Part shown: positions 1-12,281 of the stretch, one piece after another
Position numbering within the stretch: the stretch's first letter is position 1
Layout: each line of letters starts with the position of its first letter
NCBI GenBank assembly: GCA_021234155.1
Contig: JAJEKV010000035.1
Location: 4,914,224-4,978,223 of the forward strand
Length of the DNA stretch: 64,000 nucleotides
Source of the DNA: Isoetes taiwanensis
Taxonomy: Eukaryota; Streptophyta; Lycopodiopsida; Isoetales; Isoetaceae
Reading direction: 5' to 3'
The notes under the pieces: generated by a model
The model's input: only the letters and a program-made list of their open reading frames with translations
Database searches by the model: none
Told to the model about the DNA's origin: nothing
Made by a program: the position numbers and the translations under genes

Positions 1-1641
1 ATTATCATGTTTGGAACCCAATAACTATGTTTGTATTATACATGACAAGATGGATCAATCGAAGACTTGTTTGCCACAAAGATAGTTACATACCCAAGCA
101 AATCAATAGAGCTTATCCTTTGCAAGTCTCTCCGACAGTGCAATAGTGCATGGCGGGTGCCAATTTATTATGGCCATTTTAGTTTGCAATTGTGGAGTGA
201 TGGTCCCGATTTTCATATTGGAAGTGTGATGAGGTGCTTGAGGAACTATGAGAGTGGTTATTCCTAGGTGACCTCCACAACCCCGAGGTGGTAGCCAACC
301 ACTCTTCATTGCATTGTTGGATAGAAAGCCTAATAATTTAGAGAAGTTTACTAAGGCAAGGTTTAGGAAGTCGGGTGCTTCAACATGTTGGAGCCTCAAG
401 TTCACGCCCCCAACCTCGAGATCTACCACCAAGGTTCCTCCTCCAACTTGACAATTGTCTTTGAAACGTAATAAAAAACAGTATATGTTCTCATTCCTAT
501 CTTATTTAACAGCCGTGGGTGTCTTTGAAATAGTGAATTTAGGGTTCTTAATGCCCGGACATACTCATGAGGATGTGGATGCATTGTTTGGGAAGTATAG
601 TCTTGCTGATTGAAATCTCAAACCGTGACCAATCTTCCTAGACTAATGGAAGTTCTTAGTGAATGCATTTCGCCTTCTCCTATAGGGTTGATCATACAAG
701 AGGTGCCCGATTGGAAGAATTTTATCGAAGGTTATGCTCTTGATATGGAAGGTCAATCTAGACCTCTTCAAGACACTTTCTCGGTCATGGGAAATAAGCC
801 AATCATGCAATGGAAGATGAGACCTTCAGATGATAAATGGAGGCCGATGAGGGAGTACCTATATGGCACGAAGATGAAAATGGTAAACCCTAAGATTCCA
901 AGGGGTCAACCAAAAGCTCTTAAGCCTTTTCCGTAGGGTGGATTCATTGCAAAGCACATTGACTGCATTTAATACATCAAGTATTGGAAAAAATAACCCC
1001 GATGATACCAACCTTGCATTGATAGATTATTGGACACAGTGTACATGGATTATTGGGACAAGTAGACACATCCTCCGATGAACTCAAAGATGGATGGCTA
1101 CCTAAGACTAGGTGGAGAGACTTGATATTACCCTCGAGGAAGCCGATGATGTGGTTAGTAGTATTCGCAAGTCCATGGCTCCTCCAAATTTCTTTGAAAA
1201 ACACTATGTTGGTCCTAGGAAAGGAAGGCCTAAATATCTCTGGCTAGAGGATTATGATCCGAAAGATGACTTGCTTTGCCATCAATTTGCACTTATAGTA
1301 CCGTTGCGCAAAAAGAGATATACCCCGTGTGGATGGGTTACACCATCTCTCGAGGGTTTGCAAAGAAGTAGGTGACCGCAATGTGAACAAAGTTCGGTGT
1401 GGAGTGGTGGTGTCCAAAGGCACCGCTTAAATGCAAAGGGCGAGAGGAAGAAAGGTATAGAGACCGTTGGACAAAGAAATGGAAGAGAAACCCTATTGAA
1501 GGTGATGATTGGGTTGAGTTAGATACTATTTTGTTTTCATGGACCCCAAAGGTCATCCCAGGCAAGACTGCTAGGGTTACAATACCTGTGGAAGTGAGGA
1601 AGAAAGCTATGATATCTCTAGGGGTCAATTCCGAGAAGTAA
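1..1641 (+). pseudogene. DUF7869-type transposon-associated protein, decayed
   Basis: I see blocks of one protein spread over several frames. QLDNC is encoded at 444-458. A block reading YLTAVGVFEIVNLGFLMPG follows, and then GHTHEDVD at 557-580, ending in a stop near 612. Next comes an open block at 610-936 (VPDWKNFIEGYALDMEGQ) and a tail at 1399-1641. The order QLDNC, hydrophobic stretch, GHTHEDVD and VPDWK is the signature of the DUF7869 family, which is found in transposon-like genes of plants and animals. The biochemical role is unknown to me; a nuclease or integrase-like fold is suspected because of the clustered D/H/E residues. Stops and frame changes show it is dead. The N-terminal part lies left of the window. 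Confidence 0.68.
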
Positions 1642-1789
1642 TTGGCAATATGTAACTCGACATGCATATGTGAAATATTTTTAATTTTTAATGCAATCAT
1701 GTTGTGCTGTTATAAAAAAAAGTCACATTCTCGATGCAAATTTACTAACCCGGGAAAAAGTTGCAGTGCCAAAATGGTCCAAAATCCTG

Positions 1790-2418
1790 ACATAAATCCA
1801 ATTTAAATGAATGATGGTTAGAGTTCAAACTTTCTATTTTGAGCTTGAGTTGCTTATCCATGTTGCTATTTTAGGCTTGAGATGCTTACACGTGTGTGTC
1901 TGACATGTTAGGAGATACTTTAAAACCTTTCTGTTTTGGAATTGAAGTGCTTATTGATGATCTAGAACATCCCAGAACACCCTAGAATGCCTTGATATAG
2001 ATGGACGAACAACTTAGGGTCTTCTAGAACATTCTATTTCGCAAAAACATCCTATTTTAAGCGACATGTGCTGAGCCAAGGGCATCAAGAGCATTCTAGA
2101 ACTCTCCATTTTGATTAAAGCCTAAACTTTCTATTTTGATGAGTGCTCAGACTCTATTTTTGGATTGGGGTTCTTACCAATAGTATCTAGAACATTCTAT
2201 TTGCAACATTTTTTAAAACACTCAACAACACTCCACAGTATTCTGTTTTGATTGGAGCACTCTCTTTGCAACGTTTTTTAAAACTTTCTATTTTTAGATT
2301 GAGGTGTTTCTCCATCTAGAACATTCTAGAATACTCTCCTTAAAATATTTTTAAACACTTTATATTTTTTATTTGAGGTGCTTAGTTATGAGCATCTAGA
2401 ACACTCTATTTTAAAATG
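1790..2418. repeat. TTCTAGAA-rich array, composite repeat copy 1
   Basis: AT-rich DNA with many TTCTAGAACA-like 10-mers. A clean three-unit GAA-CA-TTC-TA-GAA run lies at 2319-2331. The phrase 'tttctattttg..gag(t/g)tgctta' recurs with it. The same order of sequences recurs at 39.4-40.5 kb, so this is one end of a larger repeat. No ORF is supported. Confidence 0.7.
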
Positions 2419-2472
2419 TCTAGGCCCTAGTGGTAGGGGGTTTGTGGCATGGACTGGGTTCAAATTCACTAC
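2419..2472 (+). repeat. tRNA-like sequence (pol III box remnants), copy 1
   Basis: TAGTGGTAGGGG resembles an A box and GGTTCAAATTC a B box, in the order and spacing of a tRNA-derived sequence. It sits between the TTCTAGAA array and the CCGTAGGAT array, as the better preserved copy does at 40594-40658. This copy is too decayed to be a functional tRNA. Confidence 0.45.
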
Positions 2473-2629
2473 ATAACAATAAAAAATGCAACATCCATTC
2501 CAGACAATTCCATAAAGACTATATGGTGACCAAGATGGTGACCTTTATTGAAAGCACGAACTAAGGGCTGAGATCGTGCCATGGGCAGCCTTAATGATGA
2601 TAAAAAAAAACGGGACCAAAGGTAGAGAT

Positions 2630-3410
2630 TGTGCCATGTGGCGACCTTACTGATGATCAGGATCAAAATCAACCTGGTTCATAAGATCACTTACATATAG
2701 ATTCTCAAACCATCTTTATTGTAGAATATATCTAAAGCAACGTAAGCCGTAGGATCTTAGATTAATGATGAATATTAAAATCAATCTAGACCATAGGATC
2801 ACTTACATATAAGCTCTCAAGCCATTTGCACCATAGGATATATCCAATGTTGTTAAGTACATCAAAATCCCTACGTTTAAAAAACGTATTTTAAGATTTT
2901 TTAAAGATTTTTAAAATTTAAAAAAAAAATCTTTAAAAACGTATTTTATATAAAATACGTTAAAAATCTGAAAAATCTTTAAAAATCCTCAGGCTGTAAT
3001 TTTATTTATCCAAATATGTGATATTCTTGAACTTATTTATCCTTGTATATAAAATTCTTATATTTTTTAACCTCTATAATAATGTTTTTTCTGAACTTTC
3101 TTAAGAGTTGCAGGCAAAATAACAATAACAGCAGCAATATATCTAATAAAGCAGTGTAAAGAATGTGCAATTTTTTTTTTCCTTTTTTTGGTCATACCAA
3201 ATTATAAAAATCCTTAAAAAAACGTGAGCATTTTTATAGAAGTACTTTAAAAATAAAAAACGGGTTTTTTAACAACATTGGATATATCCCAAAGCAACTT
3301 GAGTCATAAGATGTTTTGTCATGATCAAAATCAAACTGGAACGTAGGATTATATACATATAAACTCTGAAGCCATATCCATCGTAGGATCATATGATCAA
3401 CATTTCAGAT
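2630..3410. repeat. CCGTAGGAT-type tandem repeat, decayed copy 1
   Basis: Roughly 110-120-bp units with the phrases 'gatcaggatcaaaatcaac', 'cacttacatata' and 'gccgtaggat'. They are interrupted by an A/T-rich stretch at 2880-3260 that contains internal inverted AT repeats around 'aaaacgtattttaa'. It matches the better preserved array at 40.7-41.1 kb. Confidence 0.6.
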
Positions 3411-3960
3411 CAAATATAGATCAGATATATAAGCATCAACAATAGTGCCTATGTACTTTCTGAATCATTTTGTATAAATGTAAAAATTATATCCCCAAAG
3501 AAAAAAGAGCCTTTTAACAACCACCAAAGTTTTACTACTACTAAAGTCTAGCTGGTCAGAGATATATAGATCTGTAGATCCTTCCTCATTCATCTTATAC
3601 TGCATATCCTCGTAAAGAGGCCATGATCAAGTAACCCAACCAAATAAAGCAATGCTAAAAATTGGTTGTTGAATCTTTTTGCCAAGTATCGCAGGACGGT
3701 AAGCAATTTGATCTTTTTCTTAAGAAATTTAAGCACGAGCATATTACTCTTGATGGTAACATCCCTCTACTGCATATCCATGAATTTGAAAAAGAGTGAC
3801 TCTGTGTCTCTCTTGAGCAAGTTTTGCCAAAGGCTCATAATTCCTACATGTCAACCTGTCTTCAATTGGAGATCAGCACTTACGTGGTTTTTTCGAAAAG
3901 TGTTTGGAGTGTTTTTTTTATGTGAATAACCTTGAAAGCCCACTTATCATCATAGCGTTA
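3411..3960. other. No gene seen
   Basis: AT-rich sequence. Short open frames here have no recognisable family, no splice pattern and no codon structure that I can defend. Confidence 0.5.
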
Positions 3961-3961
3961 C

Positions 3962-4066
3962 GAATCATATTGGTATTGAAATATAGGTTAAATACGAATC
4001 ATATTGGTATTGAATTATAGGTTAAATATGAATCATATAGTATTTGCAATAAGGTTAAATAAGAAA
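3962..4066. repeat. Short tandem repeat, about 34 bp x 3
   Basis: Three imperfect copies of a unit beginning 'gaatcatattggtattgaa' and ending 'ataggttaaata'. It lies just upstream of the H3-tail-like ORF and could form part of its promoter, but nothing shows that. Confidence 0.7.
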
Positions 4067-4279
4067 GATATTGGATATTAAAGGTATTATTGCATGGCTC
4101 GAGTTTTGAGACATGCAAATAATGGCATTAAATGATGGTTGATTGGACTGAAAGTCAATTCATTTCTACAATTTCTACTTCTATTCCGGCTTCTATCTCT
4201 TCTCTCTCAGTTTGGCACCATCCTGCCATCACCTTCTATCCGTCCTTCTCTTCCAATCGTGCTCTTCCTACAAGGAAAT

Positions 4280-4584
4280 ATGGCAAGAATCAAACACACT
4301 GCCAGGAGACGTGTGGAAGAATCGACCTCCTCTAGCCATCCGGGCATGCAGATGACTTTTGTGGCTAAGTTTTCGTGCTTGGAGGTGCAGCGCTTGCTGG
4401 AACAAGGACCTAGAGTCTCTGGTAAGGTGGAGCAGTGTCCATTGAGCGGGTAAATCTAGATGAGGAGCGTCTTTTGCAGATTTTTATTGAAGCAAATGGG
4501 CTTTACCTTCGAGTGCTTTTGAAGATGCCCCCTCCGGCTCAACTTCAATCTGAAAACAGTGCTCGGATCTCAACTTTAGTCTGA
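4280..4584 (+). pseudogene. Small ORF with histone H3/CENH3-like N-terminus
   Basis: The ATG at 4280 opens a protein starting MARIKHTARRRVEE. Canonical H3 starts MARTKQTARKS, and Arabidopsis CENH3 starts MARTKH. After about 50 residues the frame hits a stop at 4451-4453. A one-base shift would instead continue into a well-composed frame (VNLDEERLLQIFIEANGLYL) that ends at 4582-4584, so I read this as one gene with a frameshift. No histone fold follows: there is no [10 protein letters not shown] or FQRLVREI. The body does not match a family I recognise; a gag-like or 'plant transposon protein' N-terminus is possible. Upstream in-frame codons back to 4139 are hydrophobic and probably not translated. 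Confidence 0.4.
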
Positions 4585-4689
4585 AGTCATCACGTTTTTT
4601 TCTGAAATCATCATGTTTTTCTTCTCGGCTTTACTGTAAATGCGTATAGGTGTAAATCCTTAAACGTGCAATGTGATTTTTGTTGTAAT

Positions 4690-4935
4690 GTGTTGTAACT
4701 GTTTGTGAAAGCCATGCAAGCTTTTTCTGTAATGTGTTGTAACTTTTTGTAAAAAACATGCAAGCTTGCAGTCTGCACTTGCTTTTTTTGTAAAACAGGC
4801 TTTAATATTTGAATATAACATGGTTTCTAGAACAAGGTGAGTGCCCGGGTATTGCAGTCTACTCTTGCTTTTTATGCAAAACAGGCTTTAATATTTGAAT
4901 ATAACATGTTTTTTAGAACAAGGTAAGTGCCTGGG
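4690..4935. repeat. Two short tandem duplications
   Basis: 'gtaatgtgttgtaact' plus 'catgcaagctt' occurs twice at 4688-4765. An 80-odd-bp unit ('aaaacaggctttaatatttg' to 'gaacaaggt(g/a)agtgcc') occurs twice at about 4770-4935. No coding sense. Confidence 0.7.
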
Positions 4936-5147
4936 TAAGTGTATTGATCTCAGACTTGCCTGAAACAAAAGTCATAATCTGATGTTTTAAACTGAATTAG
5001 TTTACATCACAACACAAGTCTCCTATTTGCAGAAGGTTTACATCACAAAAAGAAACCAAATGTGCAAAGAGAAACCAAATTAGAAATCAAATTGTTACCC
5101 AACTTAATGAAGTATTAGCAATGCATACGCTGCACTACAACTAACAA

Positions 5148-5494
5148 CTATTTCGGCAGTATATGCAACAACACAGCTTCTGTTAGCATTGGCTGGATCA
5201 CTGCAGGGTCTGCTACTGGATCGATTCCAAGCACTTGATTGTATACATACAACAAGTGCTTACAAGGTATGAACCTCTAATCCTTTCCATGTGAATGAAG
5301 GCTGGACAACTGCATTCTGGCTCTTCTTTAATGGATACAATGTACGTGTTACCTTCACGTTTGACTATATAGTCCACATGTTTATTTTTCAAGTAAGTCT
5401 TTTCTTGCACAGAATCCACCTTCATTCTGCATCGTACTAATGCATGGATGGAGGAAATTTCTGAAAGATACACATATGCCCCGAGCATGCACAT
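5148..5494 (-). pseudogene. SWIM zinc-finger domain fragment
   Basis: On the minus strand one frame reads VKREGNTYIV and then EPECSCPAFIHMERIRG. A one-base shift then gives PCKHLLYVYNQVLGIDP, running to a stop at 5148-5150. Together these give the SWIM pattern CxC, spacer, CxH (CSC...PCKH), a zinc-binding module found in MULE/FAR1-type transposases and in some nuclear proteins. The frameshift lies between the two zinc ligand pairs. The first part of the frame overlaps an exon of the plus-strand methyltransferase-like gene at 5446-5494, so the two loci are head-to-head. No transposase catalytic domain is visible nearby. Confidence 0.6.
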
Positions 5495-8066
5495 CAGAGT
5501 TCAAGCAACCTTTGTTGAGGTTGATAGAAAAAGAGAAGCTGAAAGAATTAACGAGTAAGATCAGAAGATAGGCTTCTCCTAAATTGTTTGCCAGTATTTG
5601 TACTAATTCAATGCTTTTTCCATGTAGACTGAACGAAAAAGGTGTTGTAAGGGAGACCCTCAAGGACATTTTGTATGCAGTGCACAAAGTGGCAACCAGA
5701 GACTTAAGAATGTTTACCAAAGACGTGATAGAAGAAGAGATAACAAAAGCTAGAGCTAAAGAAGTGAAAGTGCTTGGAGAGGAACCATAGTACCCACTAA
5801 CTAGATTCATGATAGCTCAGATCTTATACAAGGTACGTAAAATGTAGCAAGCAAATAATATTTTATTTGTAGTGTGAACTAACAACAAGAATGTGCATGC
5901 CAATATTGATAATGACATAGAAGTCTTGCTGAAGGTCCACACACAAAAAAGAGAAAGAAGTTAGAAGAAGATGGACAAATAAGCTACATAAATACTTAGC
6001 AATTGTTTGCCCCAACTTGGGACCAACATGGCTGAAGGCAGTGACTTCCAAAGATGTGAGCACAAAAGATTTTAAATTGACACTTGAAAAGTTATATGAT
6101 ATGGCCAAGGCAACAGTAGACAATGATGTTAGAAACAATTGGATATTGCTTATCACTACTGAGTCAAACCTCATGAATAGCTACAGAATGCCAGGTAATG
6201 ACATGGATTTTCATGAATAGATCAAAAAAGAAACTTGGTTGGAGCATGTATTAAAAAACAGCAAGCAGTTTCTAAATGCCATACAAGAGGATGAGCCTGA
6301 ATTTGTTCATTTAGAGAACACTACGGAAACAGTACACACTTGGTTCCGTTACATGAAAATGGAGTACAGGAAGAAGATATTCGTCAACAATGAGAAACAC
6401 ATGTCCCACACCGTTTCTTACGATAAAGCTCATGACCTTATCAATTGTGCCAAAAGAACAGTCTTCAGGTACTCTAACATAGAGTCTTATTGATCTAAAT
6501 TCACTACTTATTTCTTCACTAAAAAGTTTTCTTTGATGCCATTTCTAGGTACATCAAGCATGCTATTCAAAAGAAGTACGTGGACAAACTACCAAGTTCT
6601 GTCCTACCATGGAAGCAACCAGATGATCAAGGATGGATGTATTCAGATAATCTGAATAAGGGATTCAATTCAAGGTTAGTAGAATTTGAAATTGAAGAGT
6701 GTCCTTGGTGGTTAGATTTTCCAGAGAGTGAGTATCCAAAGGAAGAGAAGGATACATGGGCAGCCTGTTCGCACATAGATATAGACTCAAGTAATCCATC
6801 AAATTTGCAGGATGTGTCAAGTCCAGAAGTGGATAAAACCAAGAGAAAGCGTAAGGACAAGTTAAAACATAAACAAAAAATGTAGACGTGATATTGTGAT
6901 ATCAGATGAAGAGAATGATGAAAACTTGGCGCATATGCACGATAGCCAAGATGTCATCAATAATAGGTTCAGTAAGGATTCTCACATATTGGGACATGGT
7001 AATCGTACTGAAAATGATCTAAAAGAATATGGTAATTGCTCCATAGGTTATGTCATCTGATTTGACTACCAGTTTCACTTTAGAATCAGAAACATCCATT
7101 TTCAAAGTACTTCGAGAATTTGGAACTAGCTGATCATGCTTATAAAAGGAATGGAAAGAACAGGGATTGGGGCTGCCACATCGTTTTTTGTGATCTTCCA
7201 ACAAGTCAATACCCAACATGCGGTCATTCTACAAATCCACAATGGAATTAGTCATATGCACAGATGATCAGCTAGCTAATATCGATTTCAATGCAAAGAA
7301 AAGAAATTTGCAGAGAAGGAGATTGTACCATATATACAGTTCCACACCGTTCGACGTTACTTTAGATGAGCTTGGTACCATGAACAATAATCACCTTTGC
7401 TTATCACTGTATTCTAGAGCAGGCCTGAAAACACCAAGGATCTCTAAGAATGTCTTCAGCAGTGCAGACTTTAATCAGCATGCATCAACAATTGTGCATT
7501 ACTTGCCAGATGAAGAAAAGTTATTTGTGTCCAAGAAAATAAATGACAGGTCCAATCTTGAGAAATCAGTCCATTTTATGGAGTTCATTGTATCTAACTT
7601 TTCCCTGACAAATTCATTGGTGTTGGATCTGATGCCCGGTGTTGGTTCACTTATGGAGGCATGTGTTATTCGTGGTAGACATTATTATGGCCTAGAGCAA
7701 GATCGAGACATGTATGACGATGTTAAAGACAATCAGTTGTCTTACAAACACGCAAACAGTGATGATAGAATTGTTAAAAAACATGCCATTGAAGACATTT
7801 CTGCAAATGTAGATGAGGCCGACATTATGGCCGAGGATGTGAATGAACAAGATGACTAGTTGGTATTTGATTTTTAATTATTTTATGTCCTTTCATTCTT
7901 TTTGCAGCTATTTAACTGACTGATCTGCCATTTGTAACAGTATGCTGCCACCTTATGCAGCCAAAGCAGCCAATCTTATGGAGCTCATTGAGTCACCAAT
8001 TTTGCTCCCAGCAAAAAAGAGGATAAGAGGTATATTTATGTAGATGACGAGGAAGATGAGGAATGA
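5446..8066 (+). pseudogene. Beta-class (N4/N6-type) DNA methyltransferase-like gene, decayed
   Basis: Multi-exon remnant. A first visible exon ends at 5564 with donor GTAAGA. A 63-bp intron leads to an acceptor at 5627, and the reading frame continues across the join into ETLKDILYAVHKVATRDLRMF, ending at a stop at 5788-5790. Further blocks are at 6017-6220, 6239-6493 and 6543-6885. A catalytic-motif-like VFCDLPTSQ lies at about 7183-7209 (DLPT where DPPY is usual). The best block, 7218-7859, holds VLDLMPGVGS (7620-7649) followed by GRHYYGLEQD. Catalytic motif before the SAM-binding motif is the order of beta-class N4-cytosine/N6-adenine methyltransferases (PF01555-like). Stops, a frameshift near 7218 and the altered DPPY indicate loss of function. 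An acidic tail (DDEEDEE) ends near 8066. The function of the N-terminal blocks is unknown. Confidence 0.55.
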
Positions 8067-11000
8067 CATGGATTGATAATCGCCATCATAAGTTGATATT
8101 GCTTATGCATGCAAGTTCTGATTACAAATACTTCGAACTTAGTAGTTTATGACCTGTTAAAATATATTATCTACAAAAAATTTACAAGCTCAGTTTCACA
8201 AGAACATTGGTTCTTATCTTGCAGTTTTGTTGTATGAGGTTTCTCTATTTCATGTGAGTTCCTCTGCTACATTTTGAAGTTGATAATCACTGCTAGGTTT
8301 TATGTGATGTGATAATCAATCTTCTTCAGCTACTTGACAATGAAGCTTTTTTCCGCAATTTATGTTGTCTCAAACTCTCAAGTTAAATGATCACATAGCT
8401 ATGTTAGCAAACATAAGTATTGTGCAAACTTAATCTCTGAAATTTTTTGTTTAGAGCAGGTTGTGCATGCATGTGTTAGCTCTTTAATTTTATATAAAGA
8501 TTGCTTTTTCCATCAGACCACATTGTCATCCTCACCATGCCGTGGTTATTTCGGAACTAGGCTATCAGGCCATTGTTGGAATTCAGGGCAAAAAGGCGTT
8601 ACCAACAATACTCCCGTAACCAATGCAAACCCAAATTGTCATTTACATAGCCTGTGTCCTGACTTTTTTAACTTTTAAATGAAAAGTGCCCATGTTATAT
8701 GGTATGCATGTGTCTATGGTTGTAACTCTTCGAAAGCATGTAGGTGAAAAGAGCACCTCATTTCTTGACAAAAACACCCAAAACACTTCGGTAAAAAACC
8801 ACATCTAAGTTTCCCCCCTTCAATTGCAACATAGAAAAGTGTGCTAATGAAATCTTTGTTTTCTGCCTTTGAATTACATTTTCCTTAGATGGTAAATACT
8901 CTTTGTCCTCCTCAGAATGAGTTTAAATGAGATCAGTTTGTCCAAGAAGATTTTGTTTGATGTTATATTATATTTTGCTTAGATGTCAAATACTTGTTTG
9001 TCCTTTAAATTCCACCGAGAAATAATTGTAGCTCACTCAAGGACATCTAAAGAAATTCAGAAATCCTCGACACCAAATTAGATGCTGGCAAATAATACGA
9101 GTTTGTGTTTCACTTCGAAATGGTTGGTTGGTTTGTTGGTTGCATCCATGTATTGACGTCAAAAATTGTTCCAACATTGCATATTATGATTATGCTATAG
9201 AATATCCCACAAAGATCCTAAGTTGTCAATCGATATTAGTGTTCTGTCAAAATCCATCATTAAATCAAATTTGCTATCCTATTTTGCGTGTCAACAATGG
9301 GTCACAGAATCAAAACTCAAGCTGTAAACGATCTAACAAAAAAATTGCCGATTCTGCGTCAAAAGTCATCAATGGATCAATATAAATGCACTTAATCAAG
9401 TATTGGATCAACTCGAATGCCATTTTCTAGTGGTTCGCCCACGCTCATCCAAAATTCCATTATTTCATCCTTATCAAAAATTCCAATGTTCCATTGTGAC
9501 TGCATGGATGCCATGAATTCAATGTGGCCGCAAGCCCGAAGATCGCATGCTGCCTTGGTTGTGTATCCGTAGGCTCGCAAAAAATGGACATCGGGTTTTC
9601 TAGGTGGCACATATTTTTCAAAAAAAGTGGGAGGTTGGCAAACTCAGAAACTCATAAATCCTAAGGAACATGCCGAAATTTGTGGCTACTACTAGACCTT
9701 AAGAAAGAAAGCAACTCACATCGTTGATAATCTTCTGTATATGCCAGGGTTTACAAAAACTAGTTGCAAAAGACTCCACTAAATTAATCGACCTTCATAG
9801 CCAGTGCCCAAATACCAAAACATAAAACATCATCCTGAGTCTGACCTGAGCTTTCTTGGAAGATTACAGATTCGGAAAAAGAGTTTGGCACACGTTCTAT
9901 GAGTTGTCCTCAAGTAGCTAGAATTGAGTGTAGTATATGCTTGAAACTTCCTATGTCTAATAACTTGTCTATATGCAGCCAATGCAGGTAGAAGTGATGA
10001 AGCATACGTCTGCAATGGTCTGCATCTTCATATGGTGCTACCACTACACAATCTGGCAAGAAAGTTAAAGCTGAAACAAACACCATGATGAAGTGAGAGG
10101 CTAAGCCTGAATTTAAGTTGTCCAAGACAATTTCTTCTACAGATCTGCACCAGTGAAAATTTTAGTGGCCCCAGCGGGCCATTTGACCACAAATTACCGG
10201 TTCAGGCAAATTGCGACGACCAGCTTGAGTAGGATGCCTTACCTACAGACTACCTGCAGATTCGCCATTTCGTGGCACTTTATTGCATATTACGACATTA
10301 AAATGGCCAATTAGATGTTTGCTAATTGTAATGGTATCGATTTTGAGGCGAATTTAGTCCCAAGTGAGAACTACATATGCTTATGGAATGGCCATTTGGG
10401 CCACTTGGCCAAATCTTGTAACGCCTTACTTTCGCCAAATCTTAACTTATTAAGAAAGAAAGAAAGAAAGAAAGCCTTTTTAACATCACACCACTAGGCA
10501 GCATCCAACTGGACATGTGACCACACACCACACCACATTGCTTGGATGGGCCCTGCCCCCAACCACTTTACATTGCATCTGTGGGGTTTGACCCCCAACA
10601 GTTCAGAGTGTGACTCTCGGGAGCCTCGAGCTCTGGACCTCCCATTGTTAGGACTAGTGTCCCACCCTCATAAATTTGCCACTTATGGGGGGCCAATATT
10701 ATTAGAAATTTTTATTCCTAAATATATCTACCAACTAAGAATAATCCCCCGCTTTTGGAAAATCGAACGTTGAGGCAATTTTCAATACTCTTTATCAAGA
10801 CTCCGCCATCCTATTTTCGATTCTCCCCTCTAACAATCTGCGCATTATTGAAATACATGGGGTATGAATTCAAATACATACAACATGTAACTTAAACACA
10901 TTTACATAAAGTAGCGACTTCTTTATGTTTGGGCAAATAGCTCTATATTTAATAAGGTTCTAGCTAAAAATCGCCATTTGAGCTACAGTTGTTAGATATT

Positions 11001-12267
11001 TAGTTCAAAAATTGCCAATTGGATTGCAAACACATTAGAAAAAAAATAGGAAAAATGGCCAGTTCAGGCTACACTTTTGTGGGCATATTTTACAAGGAAT
11101 GGCCAATTCATTATGCTTATACAAAATTATAGGTCCCTTAAAATTTTCCCTGATCTGCACAAGAGAGGATCAAGGAGTTTGTTATTTTGGGCCAAAGAAA
11201 TAGCATACTTCCACTTTCTTAACTTGCTTGTGACCTGCCTTGTCCAATTAGCATATATTAAATAGGTTTTGAATATGTGCATTTGTTATGTAACATGAAA
11301 CTTAAACCCATTTGTTACATGCATAAACTGTATATTAGGGTAAAGCTGATATGCTCTATGGAGGGCGTCCTTGCTAAGATGCTACTGGATTCAATCCTTT
11401 TCGTACTACTAGAGTGTCCTCGTAATCGTCACATGAAAGTTTATATGGATATTCTAGAATTCTGGAAGGCCGCATTTTATTTTGATGGATAATGTCGATG
11501 ACATTTTGAACTCTGCAAAGGGTTTGCTTAGCCGTTTTGCACTTAATCGCCATGTTAAGATGCAATCCCAAGTAAGCATGTCCTTTATGAAGTACAATAA
11601 TAAGCCTATCCTTTATAAAATACAATGTTCCATGTACTGCAGTTCTGCGCCAAATGATGTAAGAATGCATTAAATTACAGTTGTACTAGCTATGATTTTT
11701 TTCTAGATTGCATAGAAGTGCACATGGTGATATATGTCATAATAATTTATGGTTCAAAGGGGTGAAGTCCTTTTAGCCCTTTGCGTCTCTACAACTTCTC
11801 AGCTTCTTCAAACCATTTTTTGCTTCATTCCCTATATCAATCAAATGGGTTTTGTTTAAGTGCTAATGATATCTTTTTCATGTTGAATAAACGGTGTTAA
11901 ACAAAAGGCAACAAGATGCAAGTTTTTAGTCCTACAAATACATGATTACTAATTTTGTCACTGATTTATAATTCCTTTGTGTTGGAGGGCCCACAGACAT
12001 GTGAGCTATGTTTGCTAGGTTATTGTATTTGTTAACTATGGCTATAGATGTTGGTCTAATGTGCATAAGCAAGCAGGCATTCCAGTTACACTAGTATGTA
12101 ATAAATTTACCCTTCAGACCGCAACTTGCAGTCGATATCATTGTCACAGCCAAACCCTATAAGTCATGCACAATGTGTTTTGTATGGTTTGGAATATGAT
12201 TTCGGTATATATAGTATGGGAATTTATATGAAAAAGAGTTGCTTATTGGTTTTTGCATGTTGTTCTT
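8067..12267. other. Long intergenic stretch without a supported gene
   Basis: A minus-strand open frame at 9392-9610 (including YGYTTKAACDLRACGHIEF) has protein-like composition but no family I recognise, and short frames at 9830-10125 may belong with it. An (AAAG)n microsatellite lies at 10451-10474. The rest is AT-rich and featureless to me. Confidence 0.5.
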
Positions 12268-12281
12268 GCTAAGGCATTTTT
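12268..12281. repeat. Target-site duplication of the LINE, left copy
   Basis: GCTAAGGCATTTTT here is repeated exactly at 26472-26485, on the far side of the LINE and its nested LTR element. The T-run continues to 12288 and corresponds to the LINE poly(A) tail on the minus strand. Confidence 0.85.
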
